The notes under the pieces are model-generated. The model saw nothing but the letters and a program-made list of their open reading frames with translations, had not been told where the DNA came from and ran no database searches. Shown in pieces: positions 35,734 through 44,876 of a stretch of DNA of 64,000 bases. How positions within the stretch are numbered: the first letter of the stretch is position 1; the number at the start of each line of letters is the position of its first letter. Source of the DNA: Pararhodobacter zhoushanensis (lineage in GTDB: Bacteria > Pseudomonadota > Alphaproteobacteria > Rhodobacterales > Rhodobacteraceae); contig NZ_REEZ01000006.1 of assembly GCF_003990445.1 (NCBI RefSeq), positions 124,001-188,000 of the forward strand. The letters run 5' to 3'. Made by a program: the position numbers and the translations under genes.

Positions 35734-36167
35734 TGAATAAACGACGACCGCTGGAACGAATCGAACTGCAATCCGATCGCCGATCCCAAGATCTCACCCA
35801 GCGTGCCGCGCGTATCGTAGAGCACCGTAACGCGCAAAAGGCCCGACGCCTGATCGCGGGCACAATCGACGGCGGAAACGCGCTCGGGGTTCAGCGTTGG
35901 CAGGTTTTCCGCCAAGGCTGTCGCCCTTGTGGTGCGCAGATCGTCGCACCAGTTTCCGTCATCGACGACCGACAAAGACGCGCGTGCCAGTTCATGAGCC
36001 AGTTGCTGGACATCGCTGGAAACTGCGAAATAGAGACTTGCCGACCCGATCAGTCCCAACATGCCAACGAGAAACGGCAACAAGACGACAAACTCGACAG
36101 TCGACGCCCCGTTTTCGTCACGGGCCCAGGCTTTAAAGCCAATGCCTTGTGATATCTGACGTTTCAT
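35727..36167 (-). CDS. TadE-like pseudopilin
   Basis: 146 aa. DENGASTVEFVVLLPFLVGM is the TadE-type processing site and helix (cleavage before or near the conserved Glu). Pseudopilins of this class are needed for Flp pilus formation. AAGGTGG precedes the ATG at 36167. First gene of a two-gene unit with TadG. Confidence 0.8.
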   Translation of the reverse strand: MKRQISQGIGFKAWARDENGASTVEFVVLLPFLVGMLGLIGSASLYFAVSSDVQQLAHELARASLSVVDDGNWCDDLRTTRATALAENLPTLNPERVSAVDCARDQASGLLRVTVLYDTRGTLGEILGSAIGLQFDSFQRSSFIQW

Positions 36168-36559
36168 GGTCCACCTTCTGATCGACACCGTCTGTTAAGA
36201 AGTACTCCACAAGGGGCACCGCTCAAGGGGCATTGTATTTCAAGCATAAAATTTGAAGATACCCCGCGAGAGGCGGGTTATTGGCATTTTAACAGTCAGG
36301 TAGATCCTCAGGGTTCGTTAACGATTTGAATTTGATAAGAATGCTTGCTTTTTCGCAGCATGCAGCCGAGGATTTTTCCAAGGCGACCCTCAATTTCGCG
36401 AAAAGACAATGCGACCATAGTCTAGAGTCTGACCCTGGATAAAGTTGCGCGACGTCGACGTCCGCAAACTGGACAGAGCCTGCCAAGCCGCTTCGCCGGA
36501 CCGGTACTCGCCCTTCGGCGCGGCACCGGGCACTGTGGCGCGATCAACCGGAGAGCCTG
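36168..36559. other. intergenic control region between tadE-like and lysoplasmalogenase genes
   Basis: A 392-base AT-richer gap with no convincing gene. It holds a small hairpin CCCGC-GAGA-GCGGG near 36270 and, at 36445-36467, TTGCG-CGACGTCGACGTC-CGCAA whose core GACGTCGACGTC is a perfect palindrome. Promoters for both divergent genes must lie here. Confidence 0.5.
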
Positions 36560-37198
36560 ATGCAAACCCTGTTCCTGCTTGCCGCCGTCCTCAGCGCGGG
36601 CGTTTTCTGGCTGCGATACGCGGGCGATGATGCATCCTCGGCGGGGGGCACAACCGTCAAAACCCTGTCCACCGCTTTGCTCGCACTGATCGCGCTGCAG
36701 AGCGGGGCACCCGGCTGGGTCGTGGCCGGGTTGGCCTTGGGATCCTTGGGCGATTTCGCGCTGGCGCGGCCCGGGACAGCGGCGTTTCTGGCCGGAATGC
36801 TGGCCTTTGCGCTGGGGCATCTGGCCTATGCCGGCGGGTTTGCGTCACAGGTGACGGTACTGCCGGGAGCAGTGTGGCCCATACTGGCGGCCATGCTGGG
36901 ACTGGTGGCGGTGACCGCGCTGTGGATTGCCCCAAAGGCTGGCGCTTTGGCGTGGCCTGTGCGGCTTTACGCGGTGATCATCGGCGCGATGGTCATCGCG
37001 GCGGCGGCACTGCCCAACATCGCCGGACGCGGGGCGATCCTGACCGGCGTGGCGCTGTTCGCCGCGTCGGATTTCATTCTGGCGATCCGCCTGTTCATCC
37101 TGAACGACCCTAGGCTTCGGCTTATCGGCGCAAAGGTGCTCTGGCCGCTCTATTGGCTGGGTCAGGCGCTGATCCTGTGGGGCGCGATGGCTGCTTAG
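36560..37198 (+). CDS. lysoplasmalogenase (YhhN family) membrane protein
   Basis: 212 aa with about eight hydrophobic helices. The YhhN/TMEM86 features LGSLGDFALA and LFAASDFILAIRLF carry the conserved acidic residues expected at the active site. The family hydrolyses the vinyl-ether bond of lysoplasmalogens; many bacteria that encode it lack plasmalogens, so the true substrate may differ. Convergent with the ArsR fusion gene, overlapping its end by four bases. Confidence 0.82.
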   Translation: MQTLFLLAAVLSAGVFWLRYAGDDASSAGGTTVKTLSTALLALIALQSGAPGWVVAGLALGSLGDFALARPGTAAFLAGMLAFALGHLAYAGGFASQVTVLPGAVWPILAAMLGLVAVTALWIAPKAGALAWPVRLYAVIIGAMVIAAAALPNIAGRGAILTGVALFAASDFILAIRLFILNDPRLRLIGAKVLWPLYWLGQALILWGAMAA

Positions 37199-37965
37199 CC
37201 GATCACTGGCTCGGCCGCCTCATCGAGCACCCGCTGCACCCGCGCCGCAGGCGTGACCGCCAGATCCATCGCCACAAGCGGGGACAGCCGGGCGGAAAGA
37301 TCCAGCTGCAATGCGTCCAGCGACAGCGCCGGTGCCAACCGCCATGCGGCGCGGTGCGGGCCGCCGGGCCAGTCCGGCGCAAGGGCCGCTGCCCGGTCGC
37401 CCAATGTCACCACGATATCCATCTGCGGCGCACCCTCGCCCTGCCATGTGCCCAAGGGTTTGGACCACAGTAGGCCCGTGTCATGATCGCCTTGCGCCAA
37501 AAACGTCATCACCTCGGGGGCCGGTTCGTCGACAGACTCGATCCCGGCTGAGAAGACCTCGAACGCCTCACCCGCGTGCCGCCGCAGCAAGGCTTCAGCG
37601 ATCAGGCTGGGACCGGTGTTGCCCACGCCGATGAACAGCAGGTTGCGCACGCGGGCACCGGGCGAGCCTGTCTCGGGCCATCCACGCCCGCCGCAGACAT
37701 CCCCCATCCACGCGGCGTTGAGCAGACTGACCCCCTCGACCGAGGCTGCATAGAGCAACGAGGTCGCGCGGCGTTCCTGCGTGATCAGCCCCGCCTCCAT
37801 CAGCTGCGCCAGATAACCCGACAGCGTGCTGGGCCGCAGTGCCAGCACCGCGCCGATCTCTCCGGCCGGAATGCGGCGCGGATAGTGGCGCATCAGCAGG
37901 CGCATCACCTGCAAACGGTGGGGATGGGCAAGGGCGGCGAAGCCAAGGACAGGGTCATGTTCCAT
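37195..37965 (-). CDS. ArsR-type HTH regulator fused to degenerate low-MW phosphatase/arsenate reductase domain
   Basis: 256 aa. Winged helix about residues 5-85 (LAHPHRLQVMRLLMRH, LRPSTLSGYLAQLMEAGLI), then an ArsC/LMW-PTP-like domain from about 107. The catalytic loop, normally CX5R, reads GVGNTGPS: Cys is replaced by Gly113 and Arg by Pro119. The distal general-acid Asp region also appears lost (AAWRLAPA). The C-terminal domain is therefore likely a sensor or structural module, not an enzyme. The start at 37965 has GGGAC upstream and leaves a palindrome at 38012 outside the gene. Confidence 0.8.
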   Translation of the reverse strand: MEHDPVLGFAALAHPHRLQVMRLLMRHYPRRIPAGEIGAVLALRPSTLSGYLAQLMEAGLITQERRATSLLYAASVEGVSLLNAAWMGDVCGGRGWPETGSPGARVRNLLFIGVGNTGPSLIAEALLRRHAGEAFEVFSAGIESVDEPAPEVMTFLAQGDHDTGLLWSKPLGTWQGEGAPQMDIVVTLGDRAAALAPDWPGGPHRAAWRLAPALSLDALQLDLSARLSPLVAMDLAVTPAARVQRVLDEAAEPVIG

Positions 37966-38011
37966 CCTGTCCCAAATACTGCGCCGCAGCATGCGCCACA
38001 AGCGACGCGTG

Positions 38012-38026
38012 TGTCCGGCCCGGACA
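38012..38026. promoter_or_regulatory. perfect palindrome, probable operator of the ArsR-like fusion protein
   Basis: TGTCCGGCCCGGACA is a perfect 7-1-7 inverted repeat between the divergent ArsR-fusion gene (starts 37965) and the metallo-hydrolase gene (starts 38094). Position and symmetry fit a dimeric winged-helix repressor controlling both. Confidence 0.6.
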
Positions 38027-38093
38027 TGGTGGGACATGGTTGCCCGAAGGACACGACGTGCTAGCTTTGCGCGATCCAAGAGGGAGGACCCAT

Positions 38094-38927
38094 ATGACCC
38101 GCATCGCGACCCGCGCCATCGGTGACGCTACCGTCACCATCCTGACCGACGGCGGCACGGAATTCGGCGCCGAGATGTTTCCGAGCACGCCGGAAGCCCA
38201 CATCACCAAGCTGCTTGCGACGCATGACGCAACCAAAGCCGCGACCAATTTCAACGCGGTCCTGATCCGCAACGGCGGGCGCACGGTGCTGTGCGACGCC
38301 GGGCCGCGCGACCTGTTCGGCCCGACCTGCGGGTTCCTGCCGCAGGCGATGGAGGAAGCCGGCGTCGGCGCCGCCGGGATCGACACGCTGTTTGCCACGC
38401 ACCTGCATCCCGACCACATCGCCGGGATGATCACCGCCGAGGGCGCGGCGGTGTTCGGGCAGGCCGAACTGGTGGTGACGCGCGACGAGGTCAACTTCTG
38501 GTCGGACGAGGCGCTGACCGACTCGCTGCCCGAGCCCCTGCCCGGCTGGGCCGGACTGGCCCGCGCGGTTCTGGCCGCCTACAACGACCGGCTGCGGATC
38601 ATCGAGGCAAACGGCGAGATCGCGCCGGGCCTGACGGCGATGGCGCTGCCCGGTCACACGCCGGGGCACGGTGGCTGGCGGCTGTCGAGCGGGGCGGGCC
38701 ATCTGATCCATGGCGGCGACATCATCCACGCGCCAGAGCTACAGGCGGCGGACCCCAACATCGCCATTGTCTTCGACATCGACGCCGACACCGCCCGTGC
38801 CACGCGCAAGCGGTTGCTTGATGAGCTGGCAACGGATGGCGTGCTGTTCACCGGCGGGCATTTCCTGCACCCGGCGTTTCATATCGCGGTGCGGGATGGC
38901 GAAGGATATCGTCTGGAGCGGCCCTGA
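38094..38927 (+). CDS. MBL-fold metallo-hydrolase
   Basis: 277 aa. The metal motif THLHPDHIAG (HxHxDH) is intact, with later His in LPGHTPGHGGW, Asp in HGGDIIH and a final GGHFLHPAF. It resembles quorum-quenching lactonases and related beta-lactamase-fold hydrolases; no signal peptide, so cytosolic. GGGAGGACC precedes the ATG. Control by the divergent ArsR-fusion protein is likely. Confidence 0.86.
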   Translation: MTRIATRAIGDATVTILTDGGTEFGAEMFPSTPEAHITKLLATHDATKAATNFNAVLIRNGGRTVLCDAGPRDLFGPTCGFLPQAMEEAGVGAAGIDTLFATHLHPDHIAGMITAEGAAVFGQAELVVTRDEVNFWSDEALTDSLPEPLPGWAGLARAVLAAYNDRLRIIEANGEIAPGLTAMALPGHTPGHGGWRLSSGAGHLIHGGDIIHAPELQAADPNIAIVFDIDADTARATRKRLLDELATDGVLFTGGHFLHPAFHIAVRDGEGYRLERP

Positions 38928-39018
38928 AAGCGGGGGGCTGCGCGCCCCCCGCACCCCTGCGCCAAAGGGGGGCACGCCCCCCTTTGGAAACCCCGTGGAT
39001 ATTTAGGGACAGAAAATG
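38928..39018. repeat. GC hairpins and half copy of the GGATATTT element
   Basis: GGGGGGC..GCGCCCCCC, AAAGGGGGGC/GCCCCCCTTT (about 38965-38986) and GGATATTT (38997-39004) fill the gap between the convergent hydrolase and hemE genes. The AAAGGGGGGC/GCCCCCCTTT pair resembles a bidirectional terminator. Confidence 0.6.
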
Positions 39019-40059
39019 TCAGGAGCGGATGGCGTCGATCATCCGTTGCACATTGTCAGGGTCGGCATCGGGCGTGATGCCGTGGCCGAGATTGAAGATA
39101 TGCGGGCCCTTTGAGAAGGCTTTGACGATACGCTTGGTCTCGCTGACCAGCGCCTCGCCGCCGGTAACCATGTGGCTGGAGGCAAGGTTGCCCTGCACGC
39201 AGCCATCGGGCTGGACATGCTGCGCCGCCCAGTCGGCGCTGACCGAGTTGTCGAGGGCGACGCAATCGGCACCGGTGGCTTTGGCGAAGCCGATATAGCG
39301 CGCGCCTGCCTCACGCGGGAAGGCGATGATCGGCGTATCGGGGTGGCGTGCCTTGAGGGCGGCGATGATCCGCGCGGTGGGCTTGAGGGCGAAATCGTCG
39401 AAATCGGCGCCTTTCAGGCTGCCCGCCCAGCTGTCGAAGAGTTTGACCACCTCGGCCCCGGCCTCGATCTGGGCGGAAAGGTATTCGACCGTGGCGTCGC
39501 TCAGCGTGTCAATAAGTGCGGCAAACCCGGCCCGGTCACGGGCGATGAACGCATGGGCCGGGGCCTGATCCTTGGTGCCACGACCGGCGACCATATAGGT
39601 AGCGACGGTCCAGGGCGCGCCGGCGAAGCCGATCAGCGTAGTCTCGCGCGGCAGGGCGCGGCTGAGCAGGCGCACCGTCGCATAGATCGGCGAGAGGGTC
39701 TCGTGGATGTCGGCCACCGGGCGCAGGGCGGCGACCTGCGCGGCATCGGTGACGGTGTGCATGCGCGGGCCTTCGCCCTCGGCGAACCACAGTTTGAGCC
39801 CCAAAGCCTGCGCAATCAGCAAGATGTCGGCAAAGAGGATGGCAGCGTCAAAGCCATAGCGGCGGATCGGCTGCAGGGTGACCTCGGCCGCCAGCTCGGG
39901 GTTGTAGCACAGCGACAGAAAGTCGCCGGCCTGCGCGCGGGTGGCGCGGTATTCGGGCAGGTAGCGCCCCGCCTGCCGCATCATCCAGACGGGTGGAATG
40001 GCCTGAACCTCGCCGGCCAGAGCGCGCAGGATGGTCTTTTGGGGGGCGGATTGGGTCAC
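39019..40059 (-). CDS. hemE: uroporphyrinogen decarboxylase
   Basis: 346 aa cytosolic enzyme converting uroporphyrinogen III to coproporphyrinogen III for haem and, in phototrophs, bacteriochlorophyll. The substrate-binding signature [17 protein letters not shown] is complete and the family motif [13 protein letters not shown] is present. Divergent from dusA across about 200 bases. Confidence 0.96.
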   Translation of the reverse strand: MTQSAPQKTILRALAGEVQAIPPVWMMRQAGRYLPEYRATRAQAGDFLSLCYNPELAAEVTLQPIRRYGFDAAILFADILLIAQALGLKLWFAEGEGPRMHTVTDAAQVAALRPVADIHETLSPIYATVRLLSRALPRETTLIGFAGAPWTVATYMVAGRGTKDQAPAHAFIARDRAGFAALIDTLSDATVEYLSAQIEAGAEVVKLFDSWAGSLKGADFDDFALKPTARIIAALKARHPDTPIIAFPREAGARYIGFAKATGADCVALDNSVSADWAAQHVQPDGCVQGNLASSHMVTGGEALVSETKRIVKAFSKGPHIFNLGHGITPDADPDNVQRMIDAIRS

Positions 40060-40262
40060 GGCGGCGTCCTTTTTCAGCTGCGAGACTCGATGCGGTGCGG
40101 GGCCCGGGATGTCAAGAACTGCCGCCGTGGCAGGCCGTCACACCCCGGCCCGATCACGCGCCGCTCACGGATGCGCGATCCTTCGCGCGCCTCGCCCGCG
40201 CTTTATGGACGCTTGAGCGCCCCTCGTTTATAGTCACACGCATCCTTAGGACGAGACCCCGC

Positions 40263-41249
40263 GTGAACACGACCCCGCCCGACTGGCGCCTTTCGGTGGC
40301 GCCGATGCTTGATTGGACGGACTCGTCCTGCCGCCAGTTCCACAGGCTGCTGTCGCGGCATGCGCTGCTGTACACGGAAATGGTAACCTCGGCAGCGCTG
40401 GTGCGCGGCGGGGCACGGCATTTGCTGCGCTTCGATCCTTGCGAGCATCCGGTCGCCCTGCAGCTGGGCGGGTCTGATCCGGTCGAGCTGGCGCAGGCGG
40501 CGCGGATGGGCGCGGATGAGGGCTACCGTGAGATTAACCTTAACGTCGGCTGCCCCTCGGACCGGGTGCAATCCGGATGCTTTGGCGCGGTGCTGATGAA
40601 GACGCCGCTGCTGGTGGGCGAGTGTCTGGCGGCGATGAAAGCCGCCTGTGACGCGGAAATCACCGTGAAATGCCGCATCGGCGTGGACGATCAGGACGCC
40701 GAACAGGCGTTGCCCGCGTTTCTGGAAGCGACGCGGGATGCCGGGATCACCCGGGTGATCGTGCATGCGCGCAAGGCATGGCTCAAGGGCCTGTCGCCCA
40801 AAGAGAATCGCGAGGTGCCGCCGCTGGACTATGATCTGGTCGCGCGGATGCTGACCGCCTTCCCCGACCTGACCATCAGCTTGAACGGCGGCGTCGGAAC
40901 GCTGGACGAGGCCGAAGCGCTGCTCGACCGCGGGTTCCACGGTGTGATGATCGGGCGCGCAGCCTATCACCGCCCGGCCGAGATCCTCGCCGCTGCCGAT
41001 CGCCGCCTGTATGGCGCGACGCGGCCCGATGCGCTGGCCGAGGACATCGCCCGCCAGGTCGAGCCGATCATCGCCGCGCATCTGGAACGCGGCGGGCGGC
41101 TGATCGGCATCACGCGGCATTTGTTGGGCCTTTTCGCCGGACAACCCGGCGCGCGGCACTGGCGACGGGCTTTGTCCGAGCTACCTAACGGCACGTTGAG
41201 CGATTACCGCGCGGTCGTCGCAGGGTTGAATGAAAGGCGGGCGGCATGA
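40263..41249 (+). CDS. dusA: tRNA-dihydrouridine(20/20a) synthase
   Basis: 328 aa FMN enzyme that reduces U20/U20a in tRNA. SVAPMLDWTDSSCRQF near the start and the catalytic Cys in INLNVGCPSDRVQSGCFGA are diagnostic of DusA. The GTG at 40263 is chosen as start: the first in-frame ATG lies inside the conserved APMLDWTD motif, and AGGACGAG precedes the GTG. Overlaps the next gene by four bases. Confidence 0.92.
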   Translation: MNTTPPDWRLSVAPMLDWTDSSCRQFHRLLSRHALLYTEMVTSAALVRGGARHLLRFDPCEHPVALQLGGSDPVELAQAARMGADEGYREINLNVGCPSDRVQSGCFGAVLMKTPLLVGECLAAMKAACDAEITVKCRIGVDDQDAEQALPAFLEATRDAGITRVIVHARKAWLKGLSPKENREVPPLDYDLVARMLTAFPDLTISLNGGVGTLDEAEALLDRGFHGVMIGRAAYHRPAEILAAADRRLYGATRPDALAEDIARQVEPIIAAHLERGGRLIGITRHLLGLFAGQPGARHWRRALSELPNGTLSDYRAVVAGLNERRAA

Positions 41250-42625
41250 AGTCGCATCTTCTGGCGCTGTCGCTGGTGGCTCTGGCCGCCTGCACGCCGA
41301 CGAGCGAGGTTGCGCGTCTGCAGGCTGTGCCGCCCGCGACCACGGCGCTGGCGGTCTATCGCCCCGGTGCCGCGCACCCCCTGCCCCCGCGTCGCCCCAA
41401 CGCCGAAATGGCGCGCGATTTCATCGAGTTGGGCTTTGCGATGGAGAGCGGGCGGGCGATCCCGGCGTTCTCGCGCTTTGAGGGGCCGGTGACGATCGTC
41501 ACGCGCGGCGCGGTGCCCGCGACGGCGATCGCCGATCTGGACCACCTGATTGCGCGCCTGCAGGGCGAGGCTGGCATCGACGTCAGCCGCGCGGCTGAGG
41601 CCGCTGACGGTGCGAACCTGATCACCGTCGAATTCCTGCCGCGCCGCCAGATGCAGGCCGTGGTTCCCGCCGCCGCCTGCTTTGTGGTGCCCAATGTCTC
41701 GACATGGCAGGATTTTGTCGCCAACCGGCGCAGCGCTGCGATCGACTGGACGCGGGTCGTCACGCGCACGCGCGCGGCGGTGTTCATTCCCGATGACACC
41801 ACCCCGCAAGAGATCCGCGATTGTCTGCACGAAGAAATCGGGCAGGCTTTCGGGCCGCTCAACGACCTGTTTCGGCTGTCGGACAGCATCTTCAACGACG
41901 ACAATTTCCAGACCACGCTGACCGGCTTCGACATGCTGCTGCTGCGCGTCTGGTACGCGCCTGAACTTCAGCCGGGCATGACCCGCGATCAGGTCGCCGC
42001 GCGCCTGCCGACGCTGTTCAATCGCCTGAACCCCGCCGGGCGCGGCAGCGCCGGGGCCGTCGCCGGGATTACGCCGCGTGCCTGGCAGCTGGCGGTGGAA
42101 CAGGCACTGTCGTCGGACGGCGGGCTGGGCCAGCGCCGCGCGGGCGCCGAACGCGCGCTGGAGATGGCGCGCGCGCAGGGCTGGACCGATGCACGCTATG
42201 CGCTCAGCCTGATGCTGAACGCCCGTCTTGCCCCCCGCACGCAGGGCGAAAGCGCGCTCGACTCGCTGCTGGATGCCGCCTCGATCTACCGCCGTTCGCC
42301 GGGCGGAGAAGTCCACGCCGCCCATATCGACATGCATCTGGCGGTGCAGGCGCTGGCCACCGGCCAAACGCAGCTGGCCCTGGATCTGACCGCGCAGGCG
42401 ATGCCGCTGGCCGAGCGGACCGAGAACGCCGCCTTCCTTGCCTCACTCGGATTTATCCGGGCTGAGGCGCTGGCGCAGGCCGGGCGCGAGAATGAGGCTG
42501 AGCGCCTGAGGCTCGACTCGATGCCCGCCGCGCGCTATGGCTTCGGCTCCGAGGACGCGGCGCGCGCCCGGATGGAAGAAATCGCCCGGATCGGCGGCGC
42601 GGCCCAGCGGCTCGCGCGCCTGTAG
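41246..42625 (+). CDS. DUF2927 lipoprotein
   Basis: 459 aa. The N-terminus MKSHLLALSLVALAACTPTS has a lipobox with Cys16 as the lipidated residue. The DUF2927 domain spans about residues 55-230 (VTIVTRGAVPATAIADLDHL). The C-terminal 180 residues are helical and look TPR-like. Found mainly in Rhodobacterales; function unknown. Coupled to dusA by ATGA overlap, an association without an obvious functional reason. Confidence 0.78.
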   Translation: MKSHLLALSLVALAACTPTSEVARLQAVPPATTALAVYRPGAAHPLPPRRPNAEMARDFIELGFAMESGRAIPAFSRFEGPVTIVTRGAVPATAIADLDHLIARLQGEAGIDVSRAAEAADGANLITVEFLPRRQMQAVVPAAACFVVPNVSTWQDFVANRRSAAIDWTRVVTRTRAAVFIPDDTTPQEIRDCLHEEIGQAFGPLNDLFRLSDSIFNDDNFQTTLTGFDMLLLRVWYAPELQPGMTRDQVAARLPTLFNRLNPAGRGSAGAVAGITPRAWQLAVEQALSSDGGLGQRRAGAERALEMARAQGWTDARYALSLMLNARLAPRTQGESALDSLLDAASIYRRSPGGEVHAAHIDMHLAVQALATGQTQLALDLTAQAMPLAERTENAAFLASLGFIRAEALAQAGRENEAERLRLDSMPAARYGFGSEDAARARMEEIARIGGAAQRLARL

Positions 42626-42645
42626 GGCAGGACGCAGGGGCAATC

Positions 42646-42810
42646 ATGGTCATTCTCGCAGGGATTCTGCTGGGCGCAGTCTGGGGCGGGTTTTATGCCC
42701 GCCGCAAAGGCGGTTCCGGCCCGGACATGGCGCAATACGCCGGAGTCTGGGGCATCATCGGTGGACTGCTGTTTACCTTCATCGCCGTGGGCCTCGACAG
42801 GTTTATCTGA
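42646..42810 (+). CDS. 54-residue membrane protein
   Basis: Small gene: MVILAGILLGAVWGGFYARR then a polar loop and a second helix (GVWGIIGGLLFTFIAVGL). Two transmembrane segments with a short loop, likely a hairpin in the inner membrane. GCAGGGG precedes the ATG. Its TGA overlaps the ATG of the VWA gene (TGATG), so the pair is translationally coupled. Function unknown. Confidence 0.72.
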   Translation: MVILAGILLGAVWGGFYARRKGGSGPDMAQYAGVWGIIGGLLFTFIAVGLDRFI

Positions 42811-43994
42811 TGTTCCTGCCCTTCCTCGAACAGCTCCGCCAGCACAGCGTCCCGGTGACGCTGCGCGAATACCTCGGGTTCCTTGAGGCGCTCAAGGTCG
42901 GGCTGGCGCAGTTCGACGCGGAAGGGTTCTACTATCTCGCCCGCACCACGATGGTGAAGGACGAAAAGCACATCGACCGCTTTGACCGTGCCTTTGCGGC
43001 GACGTTCAAAGGGCTTGAGTCGATCACGCCCGAGTCGATGCTTCAAGCCATCGACCTGCCCGCCGACTGGCTGGAAAAGCTGGCCGAAAAGCACCTGACC
43101 GAAGAGCAGCGCGCCGAGATTGAGGCGATGGGCGGCTTTGACAAGCTCATGGAGACGCTGAAAAAGCGGCTTGAAGAGCAAAAAGAACGCCATCAGGGTG
43201 GGTCGAAATGGATCGGCACGGCCGGCACCTCGCCCTTCGGGGCCTATGGCTATAACCCCGAAGGCGTGCGCATCGGCCAGAAAGAGGGCCGCCATGGCCG
43301 CGCCGTCAAGGTCTGGGACAAGCGCGAGTTCAAGAACCTCGACGATTCGGTGGAATTGGGCACCCGCAACATCAAGGTGGCGCTCAAACGGCTGCGCCGC
43401 TGGGCGCGGGACGGCGCGCATGAAGAGCTGGATCTGGACGGCACGATCCGCGCCACCGCCGAACAGGGCTGGCTGGACGTCAAAACCCGGCCTGAGCGGC
43501 GCAACGCGGTCAAGGTGCTGCTGTTCTTTGACGTTGGCGGCTCGATGGACCCCTATGTCAAGGTGATGGAGGAGCTGTTCAGCGCCGCGCGGGTCGAGTT
43601 CAAGCATCTCGAACACTTCTACTTCCACAATTGCCTTTATGAATTCCTGTGGAAGGACAACGCCCGCCGCTGGAACGCCCGCACCCCCACCTGGGAAGTG
43701 CTGCGCACCTATGGCGCTGATTACAAATGCATTTTCGTCGGCGATGCGAACATGTCGCCCTATGAGGTCGCGCATGCGGGCGGAGCGAATGAGCATTGGA
43801 ACGACGAAAGCGGCGCAACCTGGCTGAGCCGCGCGCGCGAACACTGGCCGCAGAACCTGTGGATCAATCCGACGCCCAAGCAATACTGGCACCACTCGCA
43901 TTCGATCCGCATGATCAACGAGATCTTCGAGGAACGCATGGTGCCGATGTCGCTGGAAGGGCTGACCGAAGGTATGAAAATGCTGGGCAGATAA
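42810..43994 (+). CDS. CoxE-like VWA-domain protein
   Basis: 394 aa. The N-terminal half (LREYLGFLEALKVGLAQ) is the CoxE-like helical region, followed by a VWA domain with a MIDAS-type LLFFDVGGSMDPYVKV; Gly replaces the first Ser of DXSXS, as is usual in this branch. Members often pair with a MoxR AAA ATPase as metal-insertion chaperones. No MoxR is adjacent here; the nearest is 10 kb away at 54092 beside a second VWA gene. The start was fixed by the TGATG overlap with the small membrane protein. Confidence 0.83.
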   Translation: MFLPFLEQLRQHSVPVTLREYLGFLEALKVGLAQFDAEGFYYLARTTMVKDEKHIDRFDRAFAATFKGLESITPESMLQAIDLPADWLEKLAEKHLTEEQRAEIEAMGGFDKLMETLKKRLEEQKERHQGGSKWIGTAGTSPFGAYGYNPEGVRIGQKEGRHGRAVKVWDKREFKNLDDSVELGTRNIKVALKRLRRWARDGAHEELDLDGTIRATAEQGWLDVKTRPERRNAVKVLLFFDVGGSMDPYVKVMEELFSAARVEFKHLEHFYFHNCLYEFLWKDNARRWNARTPTWEVLRTYGADYKCIFVGDANMSPYEVAHAGGANEHWNDESGATWLSRAREHWPQNLWINPTPKQYWHHSHSIRMINEIFEERMVPMSLEGLTEGMKMLGR

Positions 43995-44193
43995 GCCCGG
44001 CCCGGCCCGGGCTGCCGATTTCGCTGGCAGCGCACTGGGACCAAGCGCCGCAGCGCGGCAATCGGCCAATTTGCGGTTGCATCATCACTTGGAATGATTC
44101 TAGACCGTGGCCAAGGACGCGACTCGCCAGCCGCCCTTGCGGGCCCTCGCCAATCGCGCCGCGTCCGAGACATGTCTCAAGGATATCAAGATC

Positions 44194-44742
<549 letters not shown>

Positions 44743-44749
44743 GTTTTGA

Positions 44750-44777
44750 GGGCTGGCCTTGCGGGGCCAGCCCTTTT
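44750..44777 (+). terminator. intrinsic terminator after peroxiredoxin gene
   Basis: GGGCTGGCC (44750-44758) and GGCCAGCCC (44765-44773) form a nine-base stem with a six-base loop and a TTTT tail. Confidence 0.88.
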
Positions 44778-44876
44778 GCCATGCAGTTGATGCATGGCGC
44801 CAAGGCGCAGCAATTGTTGCCTTTGCGGGGGCCTCGGCCTATGTAAAAGGGACCGAAACGCCTGGGGAGGAACCCG

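Noticed and set aside
36262-36285. Short hairpin CCCGC-GAGA-GCGGG as a terminator
   Set aside because: It does not follow a gene end; the adjacent genes point away from it, so termination there makes little sense.
40060-40262. Possible RNA gene in the hemE-dusA gap
   Set aside because: GC-rich inverted repeats are present but no conserved RNA pattern; the space is best seen as a divergent promoter region.
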